This document shows, piece after piece, positions 8,672 through 18,846 of a stretch of DNA of 64,000 bases. The notes beneath the pieces were generated by a model that had not been told where the DNA came from, searched no databases, and was given only the letters and a program-made list of their open reading frames with translations. Position numbers and translations under genes: made by a program. Origin of the DNA: Streptomyces agglomeratus (lineage in GTDB: Bacteria > Actinomycetota > Actinomycetes > Streptomycetales > Streptomycetaceae); the NCBI RefSeq assembly GCF_001746415.1, contig NZ_MEHJ01000002.1, forward strand, positions 248,001-312,000. The letters are read 5' to 3'. Numbering within the stretch: position 1 is the first letter of the stretch; each line of letters opens with the position of its first letter.

Positions 8672-9039
8672 TGTGCCATTTGGTACCTCGCACTGACCCG
8701 GTGCTCGGCTTCGATGTCGAGGCCGACCGGGTCATCCTCTTTGAGCCGTTGGTCAGGTAGGCGCGGCCGTCGGCTGCGGTTCGTTGAACGGCCTCGTCGC
8801 CTGGCGTGGCGTACGGGACATCGGGCGACGATGCCCGTCGCCGAACCGGAGTGGTCCACGGGGCGGGAGGGGGAGGTGGTTGTGCTGCTTCCTCCCGCGC
8901 GGCGGTGCGCGCACCAGCTGCGCGGCCGCCAAGGTCTCGGGTGGCGCGTAGATGGGCTGACACACCCGGCGGGCCAATGCCCGTGGAGTCGATGACATGG
9001 GCGCGATACCTGACCCATGGCCGTGCGAGGCGGCCTTGG
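8672..9039. other. No gene recognised
   Basis: Only out-of-frame fragments. A short plus-strand piece near 8695-8757 (VLGFDVEADRVILFEPLVR then stop) looks protein-like but is isolated. It may include the lost 5' part of the decarboxylase remnant that follows. Confidence 0.3.
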
Positions 9040-9859
9040 CCATCGGGGCGCAGCCGTCCGACTCGGCGGCCCGACACCGATCGCCTGCCGAAGCTCGCCG
9101 ACTCCCTGCGCGAGGAGGAGCGGCGGGGGCTTGGCTTCCCCGGCCTCCTGGAGTTCGGCTCGAAGACCTGGCCAGTCGTTCGTCCGGCGCCCGCCGTATC
9201 CGCCCGGTGTACGGGCGGGTCCCGGTGCGATCGTGGTGGCCACGTGCGGCGCAACGATGGGCGGCGGGTTGATGACAACGTCGCCCTGCGGAAGGCCGCC
9301 TCGGCGCCCGGGCCGTCTACGTGCACGTCGACGCGGCGGGCGGAGGCCTGGTCGCCGCGCACAGCGACCCGGTGCCGAACTGGTCGTTCGCGCACGGCGC
9401 GGACTCGGTGAACATCTCCGGCCACAAGGTCCTCGGCCTGCCGCTACCGGCGGGCATTGCGCTGGTGCGCCGCGACCTGCTGCCCGCCCAGGACGGTGGC
9501 GAGTACGTGGCGGCCAGCGACCGCACCGTGGCCTGCTCCCGCAGCGGCCTGGCCGCCCTGCTGCGGTGGGCGCGGCACGGTCGCTGGGCCACACCGATGC
9601 GACCACGTTGGTCGAGCGGTGCCAGGGCAGGGCCGTCTACGCACGTGAGCGGCTGGAGAACGCCGGTGCGCACCCTGGGCACTTCCCCGGCTCGCCGACT
9701 GTGGCGTTCGACCGGCCGCCGGCGTGGGTGGTCGACAAGTGGCATTTGGCGTGCACCGGGTCATTGGCGGACTTCATCACCGTCGGGTATGTCACTCGGG
9801 CGGCGGTCGACGCGTTCGTCGCCGACATTGGCGCCGCCCGGCTGGCGGTGGCCGCGTGA
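9040..9859 (+). pseudogene. PLP-dependent (group II/histidine-type) decarboxylase, frameshifted
   Basis: Homology to fold-type I PLP decarboxylases is scattered over three plus-strand frames. Seen in order: DRLPKLADSLRE, then AIVVATCGATMGGG, DNVALRKAA, VYVHVDAAGGGLVA (the Asp that pairs with the pyridine ring), SVNISGHKVLGLPLPAG (the PLP-binding Lys in SGHK), and a C-terminal stretch ending FVADIGAARLAVAA at the stop at 9859. At least three indels are needed and no start is seen. Family members decarboxylate amino acids such as histidine; this copy cannot encode an enzyme. Confidence 0.75.
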
Positions 9860-10042
9860 CGCACGCCGTGCCCGCGCAGAGCCGACGCGAGCTGGGCACC
9901 GTCGGGGTGGGTAAGCTGGTGAACCACACCCGCAGTCGTTATACGCCCACCTGCGTGACACGCGGCCCGAGTTGTTCACCAACCCGCCCGTCGGCGGCAC
10001 GATCGACATCGTGCGCTGGCCGATGATCTCGGGCGAGGTCGT

Positions 10043-10618
10043 CTACCAGGACGGCCTGGTTGACTTGGGCCCAGGTTTCGCAACTGGGGCGTCGATTCTT
10101 CGCTGGGGACCTGGCGGCGCGGCCGCGGTCAGTAGGGCGAGAAGGCGGGCGAGTGCCGCACTGACGGGGTGCGCGTGGTCGGGGAGGTGTCGGCGGAGCC
10201 AGTCGGCTGCCACTGCGTGGAAATCGGTGAGGTCGCGTTCAGCCCCGTCCAGCAGGTGACGAAGCTCGATGGCGGACAACTCGATCGCTGGAGAGTCGCT
10301 CTGTTCGGCGTCGACGACGAGTCGGACGGTGCCACCGTGAAGTTCGGCGAGCGGGTCAGGGTCATGGCCCAGGTCGGCCGGTTTCCCGCCGTCGAAGACG
10401 GTGTACCACTCACGCCAGTCCTCCAGCCCGCTGCAGCAGCCGGGTAGAAGTGTGACGCCTGTACGTGTGTCCATGACCCGCAGGCCGCCGGCGGCGAAGA
10501 GGGTGTCGAAGGTCAACAGCCCGTGCAGGAAGGACGCGAGCGCGTCAGCCGGCCGAGGCGGGCGGTTGTCCCCCGCGCCGGGGTCGGGGTGGATGTCGTT
10601 GTTCTGGGCGATGCTCAT
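10043..10618 (-). CDS. Hypothetical protein (191 aa)
   Basis: The ATG at 10618 (MSIAQNND) has AGGA about eight bases upstream. The frame is open a further 27 residues to 10699, and the sequence VQYLALNRELTSAEVG there also looks coding, so the true start could be earlier. The body includes PRPADALASFLHGLLTFDTL, a beta-rich centre, ELRHLLDGAERDLTDFHAVA and a Pro-rich tail. I recognise no domain. The last 25 residues are low-complexity and basic and may reflect an altered end. It stands alone between a decarboxylase remnant and a remnant-rich stretch. Confidence 0.55.
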   Translation of the reverse strand: MSIAQNNDIHPDPGAGDNRPPRPADALASFLHGLLTFDTLFAAGGLRVMDTRTGVTLLPGCCSGLEDWREWYTVFDGGKPADLGHDPDPLAELHGGTVRLVVDAEQSDSPAIELSAIELRHLLDGAERDLTDFHAVAADWLRRHLPDHAHPVSAALARLLALLTAAAPPGPQRRIDAPVAKPGPKSTRPSW

Positions 10619-10699
10619 CACCGCTGTTCCTACCTCGGCAGAGGTGAGCTCACGGTTGAGTGCCAAGTACTGAACTGCTCCCCCTCGGCGACAGGCCAC

Positions 10700-11220
10700 A
10701 GAGCAAAGCTGTCAGAAGCGCATATCTCCAGCACGGGCTGCATCACAATCACCCGGCCGAGTCTCCCGCATACCCTGCCGCCCCGTCTCCCGATATAGGG
10801 CGGCGTCCCTGCTCCCCAACCCAGAAGCGGCGAGAGTGCGGCATGGGCGCGCTCAGGGCGGCGGGTCCCAGCTGCACCTGGCCGGTGGGCTCGCCGACAG
10901 ATCGTGGGCGTGTGCCTGGTCGTGCGCGGCTGAGGCACGGCTCGTACGTCCGGCGGTGGTGGGGCATCGCCTGTTCGAGGCAGGCGCGGATACGGTCCGC
11001 GTTCAGCTGAGGTTCCGGATCGGTGAGTCTCTGCAGGTGGTCGCGGACCTGGCCCAGCGGCTCGGCCTCGGGGTCGGCCGTGGTGCGCCGGTGGGCGGGA
11101 ATCGGCTGCTGCTGGAGGTAGCTGATCCGGCTGTCCAGGGTTTGCTGAGCCCGCTCGGGGGTGCCGAAGACTCGGTGAGACGGCGCCGGGGGACGCTCCG
11201 ATAGAAACGGACGCTGCGTC
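10700..11220. other. No gene recognised
   Basis: Long but featureless shadow frames in high-GC sequence; no motif, start context or RNA structure seen. Confidence 0.4.
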
Positions 11221-11282
11221 TGCTTGCGGATCACCCTCGAGCTGTAGCTCTTGTCGCCGATGACGTTCGTCTTTACCGGCTT
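11221..11282 (-). pseudogene. IS5-type transposase scrap
   Basis: The short frame NVIGDKSYSSRVIRKQTQ matches the conserved GDKAYSSRAIR motif of IS5-family transposases (compare the intact motif near 28800 in this window). Only this motif survives. The scrap ends 13 bp before the perfect palindrome at 11295-11336. Confidence 0.5.
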
Positions 11283-11294
11283 CTTGGTCACATG

Positions 11295-11336
11295 GGTTTT
11301 CGGGGTCGGCCGCAGCTGCGGCCGACCCCGAAAACC
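11295..11336. repeat. Perfect 42-bp palindrome with no spacer
   Basis: Left arm 11295-11315 and right arm 11316-11336 are exact reverse complements of 21 bases each, with the centre at CAG/CTG. The ends read GGTTTTCGG and CCGAAAACC. Pairing stops exactly at both outer edges. Spacer-free perfect palindromes are normally unstable, so it is either recent or functional. Candidates are two IS ends joined head to head, a terminator or a protein-binding site. Confidence 0.95.
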
Positions 11337-12327
11337 GTGCTCTGTAAAGGAGCCTGCTGACGTCACGGAAGTGCTCTGCTGACGGGCCTAGCTGCGCTGG
11401 CCCAGCAGTCGATTGAACGAGGCCATGCACCTCGGACAGTGGCGAGCGCTCTCCGCCTGTGCGGTCTTGACGTCCTCATCGAGCCGTCGCCCGCACAAGG
11501 CCGCACCGTCCTGTTTCACCCTCACGTGCCACACACTCAAGGCCGGGACACATCTCGTACACAGCGACTCCCTGGACGGACACCCTCTTCCTTCCAGGAC
11601 ACCGCCTCACAGTCACCCGCGCAGCGCAGCAGGCGCCAAGCGGAGCAATCAGCCGCCCACACACTCCGCCGCGCCGTGGTCCGCGTGGCGTTCTGCACCC
11701 GGCGGGGAACTGTCCCCTATCGTCGGCGCCGGCATCCCCACGGGTGACGGCTGCACCACGCATGCGGACTCACGTTGGGGCAAACGGGCGCGCGCAAGAG
11801 ACCGAGCGGCCGAAAGAGCGAACCCCGAACAGACGATTCATTGCTTGAGGAGACACGGACGCCGCGGCGGCCCAACTCGCAACCGATACCGCGGCTGCCG
11901 TCGCGCACTGCGACCCCAAGCAGCCCGTTACATCGCCGGGCAACGCCCCCTCGCCCCAGCGCCAGACAGCGACTGCCCCCCTCGCAGGAGCGCTTGCGCG
12001 CCTCGCTCCAGGACCCGGCGACCAAAGGACGCCAGCTCCCCGAACGCGAGCTCGGGAGCAAAGGCTCGCCATCGGTCGACAGAAGCCCAGAGCCCGTAGG
12101 GTGGGCGGGTGACGGGCTGGCGAGGTGTGTGGGCCGCACGGGGGGGGCCGGGCCCGTCTTCGCGCGAGGCCGGCCACGTGCTCTTCTTACGCCGACATAA
12201 GCAGCGCTCCAGAGCGCCACGGCGCCCCTGCCGCCCGCATCATCCAGTTGCCGCAATAAGGCCTACGGTGTGTCAGCCGGTGCTCGCGTTGAGCCGGCAG
12301 GGAGCACGTCCACGCTTCTCCGCCGGG
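11337..12327. other. No gene recognised
   Basis: About 1 kb of very GC-rich sequence with open but featureless frames on both strands. A plus-strand frame near 11845-12110 is Ala/Pro-rich (DAAAAQLATDTAAAVAHCD) but lacks a start. Nothing is supportable. Confidence 0.4.
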
Positions 12328-12720
12328 TCAGTCGCTGATCTCGGCCTTGCCGAAGAGGACCGCGTAGCCGGCGGGCAGCTGGCTCATGAGCTGGTTCAGC
12401 TTCCCGCCGGAGACGGCATCGGCCAGGGTGGTCAGCACGGCGCTGGCGTCCCACTCAGCCGTGCGGGGATGGCCGCCGATGCTCTCAGCGATACGATGGC
12501 AGAACTCCTCAACCCCGAAACGCTCAGCCTGCCGCTGCCCGTCGTCGATGAGGGGCTCGCGCAAAGGTTCGGGCAGCTGGGCTGCCAGGTCGGCGGCCTC
12601 TTCGGGGGTGATGCGCTGAGCCAGGACGCGAAGGACCTTGCTGGTGACTGTGGCGGCCTCGTCCTGGCCGGTGTACTCGCCGAGCTCGCGGACCCGGGCC
12701 AAGAACTCGTCGTACCTCAT
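12328..12720 (-). CDS. DUF2267 domain protein
   Basis: 130 residues from ATG 12720 (MRYDEFLARVRELGEYTG). The DUF2267 pattern spans nearly the whole protein: a helical N-terminal half with VLRVLAQRITPEEAADLAAQLPEPLRE, then FCHRIAESIGG and a C-terminal copy-like helix set VLTTLADAVSGGKLNQLMSQLP with YAVLFG at the end. Members are small, soluble and widespread in actinobacteria; their function is unknown. A weak AAGGGAA site precedes the start. The longer frame reading from 13011 has no family similarity and was not used. Confidence 0.85.
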   Translation of the reverse strand: MRYDEFLARVRELGEYTGQDEAATVTSKVLRVLAQRITPEEAADLAAQLPEPLREPLIDDGQRQAERFGVEEFCHRIAESIGGHPRTAEWDASAVLTTLADAVSGGKLNQLMSQLPAGYAVLFGKAEISD

Positions 12721-13188
12721 CGCCGTTCCCTTCACCTTGCTCTTGCCCAGTGCCTGTACGGGCTCTGGAATACCGGTCGTAATGGGCCGATTATGGGTAG
12801 CGGAGGTCCCGGTCAGGGGGACTTCCGGAACGCGAGGTGGCCGTGGTCTGTCACGGCCCGGAGCCCTTCGAAACGACGCCGTCCACCACGCTTCACCCGA
12901 CCGGCCCGTAACCCGGAATCTCCCGCGCCGTTGAGCTGGTCGAAGCGTGCATGTTCGCGAACTTCGGATCGCGCGCTTCGGGGGCCCCAACGGAGCGGGG
13001 CCCCCACCCAAGCCGCACTATCCCAGAGTCGGGTGGTTACGGGCTTTCACAAGACCCACCCCCGAACAAGCCAAGAGGCACGTCGCTCGCAGGCAGGGCG
13101 CACTGGGCGTACGGTGACCCTGATGCCTGCTGGTCGTTGTTCCTCCGACGCGTTTTGTGCGTATCCGTCCCCCACGGATTAGCGTCGT
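12721..13188. other. Intergenic, no gene recognised
   Basis: Separates the DUF2267 gene from the pigment cluster, both on the minus strand. Contains the small inverted repeat ATCCGT-ccccc-ACGGAT near 13162-13178. No coding frame is supportable. Confidence 0.4.
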
Positions 13189-13214
13189 GAGGGCCCTGCC
13201 CCCTCAGGGCCCTC
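13189..13214 (-). terminator. Hairpin downstream of the pigment operon
   Basis: A perfect 10-bp stem (13189-13198 with 13205-13214, GAGGGCCCTG/CAGGGCCCTC) and a 6-base loop, about 25 bp beyond the last stop of the minus-strand whiE-type operon. No T-run follows, as is common for GC-rich actinobacterial terminators. Confidence 0.55.
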
Positions 13215-13239
13215 AACCCTGTTGCCGATTGGCCGTTCC

Positions 13240-13572
13240 TCAGCCGGCGCCGTCGCGCGCCCACTGGTAGAACTGATGGGCCATCGCATCTTCCGGCCCG
13301 TTCCACGTCTGCGGGTTGTAGGGGCTGACGAAGGCTGACAGACGATTGCTGATGTCACGGAAGGCCGGAAGTGACGTCACCTTCGCGATCTCGGGTCCGG
13401 GGGGCTTCTCGGATTCGATCAGGTGGAGGTAGACGTCGCCGAATTGGAAGAGGCTGCGCCGGGCGACTCCGACGAGGTGCGGTAGCTCGCCAGCGTCGGA
13501 GTTCGCGAACACTTTGGCGATGTCCGGAGCCGATTCCGGCGCCATGCGGGCAACGATCAGAGCTTGGTGCAT
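13240..13572 (-). CDS. Spore-pigment polyketide cyclase (WhiE ORF VII type, TcmI family)
   Basis: 110 residues, the normal length for TcmI-type ferredoxin-like cyclases. Visible features are MHQALIVARMAPESAPDIAKVF at the start, LPHLVGVARRSLFQFGDVYLHLIE as the central strand pair and a C-terminal YNPQTWNGPEDAMAHQFYQW. These proteins fold and cyclise aromatic polyketide chains. The ATG at 13572 has GGAAG seven bases upstream. It is the last gene of the minus-strand operon, 102 bp after the aromatase gene, the same terminal place as whiE ORF VII in S. coelicolor. Confidence 0.85.
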   Translation of the reverse strand: MHQALIVARMAPESAPDIAKVFANSDAGELPHLVGVARRSLFQFGDVYLHLIESEKPPGPEIAKVTSLPAFRDISNRLSAFVSPYNPQTWNGPEDAMAHQFYQWARDGAG

Positions 13573-13674
13573 CAGAGGCTTCCCTTCGTTGGCCGATTCC
13601 GTCGGCGGCAGGGGCGCCGGGGAACAGGACAGGCCGCGTACGGCACGCCGGGGTGGTGGCTTCGATCGAGCCGG

Positions 13675-14425
<751 letters not shown>

Positions 14426-14432
14426 ACGAGTT

Positions 14433-15686
14433 CTACTGAGGGGTGTCGGTGGCTTTCCGCAGCACCAGCGCTGCGTTGGAGCCCATGAGTCCGCGGCTCA
14501 GCACCAGTGCCGTCCGCAGTTCTGCGGGGCGGGCACTTCCGGTCACGACATTGAGGTCGTGACAGACGTCGTAGACGTTGGGGGTGGGAGGTACGAGGCT
14601 GTGTTCCATTGCCAGCACTGCGCAGGCTGTCTCGAGCACGGGGCCTGCGCAGTAAGCGCGGCCGATTCCGGTCTTGGGCGCCGTCACCGGAACGCGCAGG
14701 CCGTGGGCACCCAGCGCGTCGGCGATCGCCATCGCTTCGGCGCGGTCGGCCCGGGCTACACCAAGGGCGTCGGCGAAGATCACGTCGATCTGTTCGGGCG
14801 CGCAGTCGGCCTCTTCCAGTGCACCGCGGATTGCGCGGGCGAGCCCTTCCCGGGACTCGTCCCATTGGGAGGGGCCGGTGAATGTCGCGGCGTGGCCGCT
14901 CACCGTTGCGCGGATCTCAGCACCGCGGCTCTTGGCCGCTGTCTCGTCCTCGACGACGAACATGGCGCCGCCTTCGGCGGGAACGAAGCCGCAGGCGTCA
15001 GAGGTGAACGGCCGGTACGCGCGTGCGGGATCCTCGCGGGTGCTCAGGGCCTCGTACCCGAGCTGGCAAACGACCGAGTACGGCGCGAGAGGGGCTTCTG
15101 TGGCCCCGACCAAGATCGCGTCGCTGCCGCGCCGGATGGCCGCAGCTGCATGTGCGAAGGCATCGAGCCCGCCTGCCTCGTCACTGGCGACGACGCCGCA
15201 GGGCCCCTTTAGAGCGCTGCGGATGGAGACCTGCCCTGTGCTTGCTGCGTAGAACCAGGCGATGGACTGGTACGGCCCGACGAAGCGCGGACCTTGGCCC
15301 CACAGCTGCTGCAGTTCGCGCTGTCCGAACTCGCCACCGCCCGACCCGGCTGCGGTCACCACCCCTACGGAGAAAGGGGAGCCCTCGTAGTCGCCATGAC
15401 CAAGCCGGGCATCTTCCATGGCAAGCTCAGCGGCAGCCATCGCGAAGTGCGTGAACCTGTCTGTTTGGACGAGGTAGCGTTCCTCGATCAGCACCCTCGC
15501 ATCGAAGGCAGATACCTCACCTGCGACACGAAGGGGCAGGTGCTCACACCCCTCACGGGTGACCCGCCCCAGGACACTGAGCCCTGCCTGAGCCGACTTC
15601 CAGAAGGCTTCTGTGCCGATTCCGCTGGGGGCGATGGCGCCGATCCCGGTGATCACCGGGTTGCGGGCGGGCCGACGGTGGCTCAT
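14433..15686 (-). CDS. Ketosynthase beta / chain length factor (WhiE ORF IV type)
   Basis: 417 residues from ATG 15686 ([18 protein letters not shown]). The KS fold is intact, but the catalytic cysteine is missing: the nucleophile position reads [13 protein letters not shown] with Glu at about residue 170. KS-beta subunits lack this Cys, and their partner position is often Gln. It pairs with KS-alpha and sets chain length, about C24 for spore pigments of the WhiE type. Its start overlaps the KS-alpha stop by four bases (ATGA), indicating coupled translation. The longer frame running to 16334 is only read-through under KS-alpha. Confidence 0.92.
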   Translation of the reverse strand: MSHRRPARNPVITGIGAIAPSGIGTEAFWKSAQAGLSVLGRVTREGCEHLPLRVAGEVSAFDARVLIEERYLVQTDRFTHFAMAAAELAMEDARLGHGDYEGSPFSVGVVTAAGSGGGEFGQRELQQLWGQGPRFVGPYQSIAWFYAASTGQVSIRSALKGPCGVVASDEAGGLDAFAHAAAAIRRGSDAILVGATEAPLAPYSVVCQLGYEALSTREDPARAYRPFTSDACGFVPAEGGAMFVVEDETAAKSRGAEIRATVSGHAATFTGPSQWDESREGLARAIRGALEEADCAPEQIDVIFADALGVARADRAEAMAIADALGAHGLRVPVTAPKTGIGRAYCAGPVLETACAVLAMEHSLVPPTPNVYDVCHDLNVVTGSARPAELRTALVLSRGLMGSNAALVLRKATDTPQ

Positions 15687-16951
15687 GTGGCCCTCCCGTT
15701 GAGGCTCGTCATGACGACGGCGGACTGGAATCCACCGAAGCCGCTGCCTACCGAAAGCACACTGCGCAGCTTCCGCTGTCGAGCGGTTCGCGGTACGTAG
15801 TCCAGGTCGCACTCGGGGTCCGGCGTCTCGTAATTCGCGGTTGGGGGCACTACTTGGTGGACCATAGCCAGCACACAAGCCACCAGCTCGATCGCGCCGA
15901 TGGCGCCGAGGGAGTGGCCCACCATGGACTTGATCGAGCTCATGGGTGTGTCGTACGCGTGATCGCCGAGGGAGCGTTTCACCGCGGATGTCTCGTGCCG
16001 GTCGTTCTGCTTGGTGCCCGAGCCGTGCGCGTTGACGTAGTCGATTGCCGTGCGGTCGAGGCGAGCATGGCGGAGTGCGGTGTCGATTGCCCGAGCCATT
16101 TCCAGGCCCTCGCGGGTAAGGCCCGTCATGTGGTGTGCGTTGGCGAAGGTGGCGTACCCGCCGATCTCGCAATAGATGTTCGCGCCTCGGGCTACGGCGT
16201 GTTCCAGCTCTTCCAGCACGAGGACGGCACCGCCCTCTCCCATGACAAACCCGTCCCGGTCGGCATCGAAGGGCCGCGATGCGTGGGCAGGGTCGTCGTT
16301 GTTCGGGGACGTCGCCTTGATTGCGTCGAAGCACGCCATGGTGATCGGCGAAATCGGCGAGTCCGAGGCGCCGGCCACGCAGACGTCGACCCTGCCCTCC
16401 TGGATGGAGTGGAAGGCGTAGCCGATGGCGTCGAGCCCTGAGGTGCAGCCGGTCGTAACGGTCTGCACCGGCCCGTGGGCGCCGACTTGTTCGGCCACTG
16501 CAGAAGCGAGAACGCTCGGTGAGAACGCCCGGTGCAGATGGGGGCCGGCAGACCGGTGGTCCACGTCCCAGCGCGCACCGGAGCCGCTGACGGCGACGTA
16601 ATCATGCTCAAGACGGGTAGTGCCGCCGACAGCAGTGCCCAGTGTCACCCCGATGCGCCACGGGTCTTCATCCTCGACGACTAGGCCGGAATCGCGCAGG
16701 GCCTCCTGAGCGGCTACCAGCGCGAACTGGACGTACCGGTCGGAGCGTGCCACCTGGTCCCGGTCGAGGCCGTGGGCCGCGGGGTCAAAGTCAACCTCCG
16801 CGGCGATGCGCGAGCGGAACCCTGCAGGATCGAAGAGAGTGATGCCCCGAGTCGCCGTACGCCCGTTAGCCAGCAGGTCCCAGAACGCGGCGGTGCCGAC
16901 TCCGCCGGGCGCGACGATACCGACTCCGGTAACCGCCACCCGCCGGGTCAT
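15683..16951 (-). CDS. Ketosynthase alpha (WhiE ORF III type)
   Basis: 422 residues, full length for a type II KS-alpha. The active-site cysteine is in [16 protein letters not shown] (Cys169). The two histidines lie in [12 protein letters not shown] and GHSLGAIG, completing the Cys-His-His triad. It condenses malonyl units on the ACP with the KS-beta partner. It begins at ATG 16951, overlapping the cupin stop by four bases (ATGA), and ends overlapping the KS-beta start the same way. The whole unit is clearly one translationally coupled operon. Confidence 0.95.
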   Translation of the reverse strand: MTRRVAVTGVGIVAPGGVGTAAFWDLLANGRTATRGITLFDPAGFRSRIAAEVDFDPAAHGLDRDQVARSDRYVQFALVAAQEALRDSGLVVEDEDPWRIGVTLGTAVGGTTRLEHDYVAVSGSGARWDVDHRSAGPHLHRAFSPSVLASAVAEQVGAHGPVQTVTTGCTSGLDAIGYAFHSIQEGRVDVCVAGASDSPISPITMACFDAIKATSPNNDDPAHASRPFDADRDGFVMGEGGAVLVLEELEHAVARGANIYCEIGGYATFANAHHMTGLTREGLEMARAIDTALRHARLDRTAIDYVNAHGSGTKQNDRHETSAVKRSLGDHAYDTPMSSIKSMVGHSLGAIGAIELVACVLAMVHQVVPPTANYETPDPECDLDYVPRTARQRKLRSVLSVGSGFGGFQSAVVMTSLNGRAT

Positions 16952-17379
16952 GAAGCGGCCCCGGCCCTCTCCGGCGGCTCTTGCACGGCGCCTCCCGTGT
17001 GCTCGGTGTCGACGTGACCGAGCTCGGGGCGAGGGGCGAGCGGGCCCAGGTGAAAGACCATGCGGGCCTCTACGTCGCCGACGTTGCGGAACCGGTGGCG
17101 CACGTTCAGCGGGATCATAAGGCCCTGGTCGGGCCGCAGCTCATGCGTCTCACCGTCAAGATCCACCTCCAGGAGCCCGCTCACGACGTAAACGAACTCC
17201 TCGGAGTACGGGTGGTAGTGCTCGCCGATGCGCTCAGCCGGCTGCAGGATGGCGAGGCCCATGAAGCCACTGGTGGCACCCACAGTGGCCGGGGTGAGCA
17301 TGGCGCGCAGATCACCTCCGCGCCGCTGGTTGGGCGGTGTGTCGGCGAGGTTCACGATTCGCGGGCCTTGTGTGGTCAT
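16948..17379 (-). CDS. Cupin-domain protein of the spore-pigment operon (WhiE ORF II type)
   Basis: 143 residues. The cupin metal-binding motif is visible as [17 protein letters not shown] (two His and a Glu) with a second motif [11 protein letters not shown]. WhiE II type cupins are needed for normal pigment formation, but their exact reaction is not certain; an oxygenase or cyclisation-helper role is assumed. The ATG at 17379 has a strong GGAGG seven bases upstream, so I chose it over upstream in-frame codons reaching 17466. It overlaps the KS-alpha start by four bases. Confidence 0.88.
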   Translation of the reverse strand: MTTQGPRIVNLADTPPNQRRGGDLRAMLTPATVGATSGFMGLAILQPAERIGEHYHPYSEEFVYVVSGLLEVDLDGETHELRPDQGLMIPLNVRHRFRNVGDVEARMVFHLGPLAPRPELGHVDTEHTGGAVQEPPERAGAAS

Positions 17380-17444
17380 GGCGTTGCCTCCAGGAGCGTT
17401 GCTTGACGGCTTGCGGAGTGCTGTGAAGCGGGCGGTAGTACGAG

Positions 17445-18587
17445 TCAGGCTTCTGGCGACGCGCACCGGTCGGTGATCAGCTGCATTTCGTGCACCGACG
17501 GAGAGCTCGGATCACACGGGTGGAGAGCGACCCCATGCGTGCTGCCGCTTGTTCCGTCATCCGTGCCGTGGTCGAGCAGGCGGGCCAGCGATGCTTTCTG
17601 CCGCTCTGTGTCGACACCGAAGGACAGGCTGGGGTGCGCGTCGGGCCGGCCGCGTACATCGATCAGTCGCACGACGATGTCGTCGCGCTGAAAGACGGTG
17701 CTGCCGACGATGGAGTTGTGCGGGTGGTTCGCCGCCGCTTCGTCCTGGTGAGCCAGCAGCCGGGCCAGAGCCATCCCACCGCCTTCCTTGGCCTGGTAAT
17801 ACAACGCGTGACGCGTGGTACTACCGTGTTCCAGTCCGTCGGTGGCCATGTGGTGCACCGCAGGAAGCGCCGCCCGGGTGAAGAAAAGTCGGGCGGACTG
17901 CGGATCGTCCAGGTCCCGGTCTTCCTCCAGATACGGGTTGATGGCTTCCTCGACGGCTCTGATCTCAGGCTGGCGAGCTACGTGCCTAAGGGCGGCGAGT
18001 AGGTCACCCTCGACCTCGACGGCCCGTACGACCCGATTGCCATGCATGAAGAGCGACGTGCGACGTAGCCGTGTGTACTCGTCAACCTGGGCAGCTGGGG
18101 AGGTATACCCGGCGAGGATGTTGGCGACCGCCTGTTCGCTGCCAGGTCTGACCGTGAACGTAAGAGCGTGACGGACCACGCCGTCCCCCAGCCGTGGCGA
18201 AACCTGCAGCCCTCCCCTGGACCGTTCCGGCATCTCTGTATAGGACCGTCCGGTCTCCCGCAAAACGCTGTACCGAAGCGAGCGCATTTCACGTACACAG
18301 CGGCTCAGCGGCTTGACCGTCTCGACGTGCTCATCGCTGTTGACCCATGCCAGGAAGGAAGGCGCGTCCTCCCATTCGCTTGTAACGAGCCACTGTGACG
18401 GGTTCTCGAACGACTGGCACAGTTGGTCGCTAAGGTGCCCGGGAACCGCCGCGACGTCGTCACGCAGATGGTCGTACGCCTCCAGAAACTGCTCTTGCGC
18501 ACCATCGTGAAGGTCCATCAGCAGAACGACCCGCAGCCGTGAGCCGTCGAAGGCAGACTGCGATACCCGTTGAGACAGGGCTGTCAC
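17445..18587 (-). CDS. SchA/CurD-like protein (WhiE ORF I type)
   Basis: 380 residues, first gene of the pigment operon. The N-terminal 100 residues look like an ABM-type ferredoxin fold ([38 protein letters not shown]). The rest contains repeated related modules with [21 protein letters not shown] and [19 protein letters not shown], the SchA/CurD arrangement. Its biochemical role in pigment assembly is unsettled. I take GTG 18587 as the start because AAGGAG lies eight bases upstream; GTG 18596 is too close to that site. The gap to the cupin gene is 65 bp. Confidence 0.85.
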   Translation of the reverse strand: MTALSQRVSQSAFDGSRLRVVLLMDLHDGAQEQFLEAYDHLRDDVAAVPGHLSDQLCQSFENPSQWLVTSEWEDAPSFLAWVNSDEHVETVKPLSRCVREMRSLRYSVLRETGRSYTEMPERSRGGLQVSPRLGDGVVRHALTFTVRPGSEQAVANILAGYTSPAAQVDEYTRLRRTSLFMHGNRVVRAVEVEGDLLAALRHVARQPEIRAVEEAINPYLEEDRDLDDPQSARLFFTRAALPAVHHMATDGLEHGSTTRHALYYQAKEGGGMALARLLAHQDEAAANHPHNSIVGSTVFQRDDIVVRLIDVRGRPDAHPSLSFGVDTERQKASLARLLDHGTDDGTSGSTHGVALHPCDPSSPSVHEMQLITDRCASPEA

Positions 18588-18846
18588 CTTGCACACTCCT
18601 TATCGGCAAACACGGTGGCCCAGGGGCTGCACCTCGTCGGTCCGCCCGTGCGGGGCGGCGGCCCAAAGTGACAACCCATGAAGTGAGCAGCCCGCCCCTG
18701 CGGGTCCGGGGCTGCTCCGTAACGATCATTGTCCGCCGCTACGAGTGGCGCGAGAGCTCAGATCCAGGTGGGTGAATGAGCGTCCGAACCGCCCCGGCAC
18801 AGGGCATGCAGAACCCATCCCCCGACGGCCCAGAGCAAGGAGCGAC
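18588..18846. promoter_or_regulatory. Divergent promoter region of the pigment locus
   Basis: A 259-bp intergenic stretch between the whiE I-type gene (minus) and the hydroxylase gene (plus). In S. coelicolor the matching region holds two divergent promoters active late in sporulation, the hydroxylase one depending on sigma F. I see the ribosome site of the hydroxylase (AAGGAG at 18836-18841) but cannot assign -10/-35 boxes by eye. Confidence 0.6.

Noticed and set aside
11717..12256. 179-residue minus-strand open frame
   Set aside because: Low-complexity Arg/Gly/Ser sequence typical of GC-rich shadow frames; no start signal.
14433..16334. 633-residue minus-strand frame covering the chain-length factor
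   Set aside because: The first 216 residues are read-through under the KS-alpha gene; the true start is ATG 15686 with the four-base overlap.
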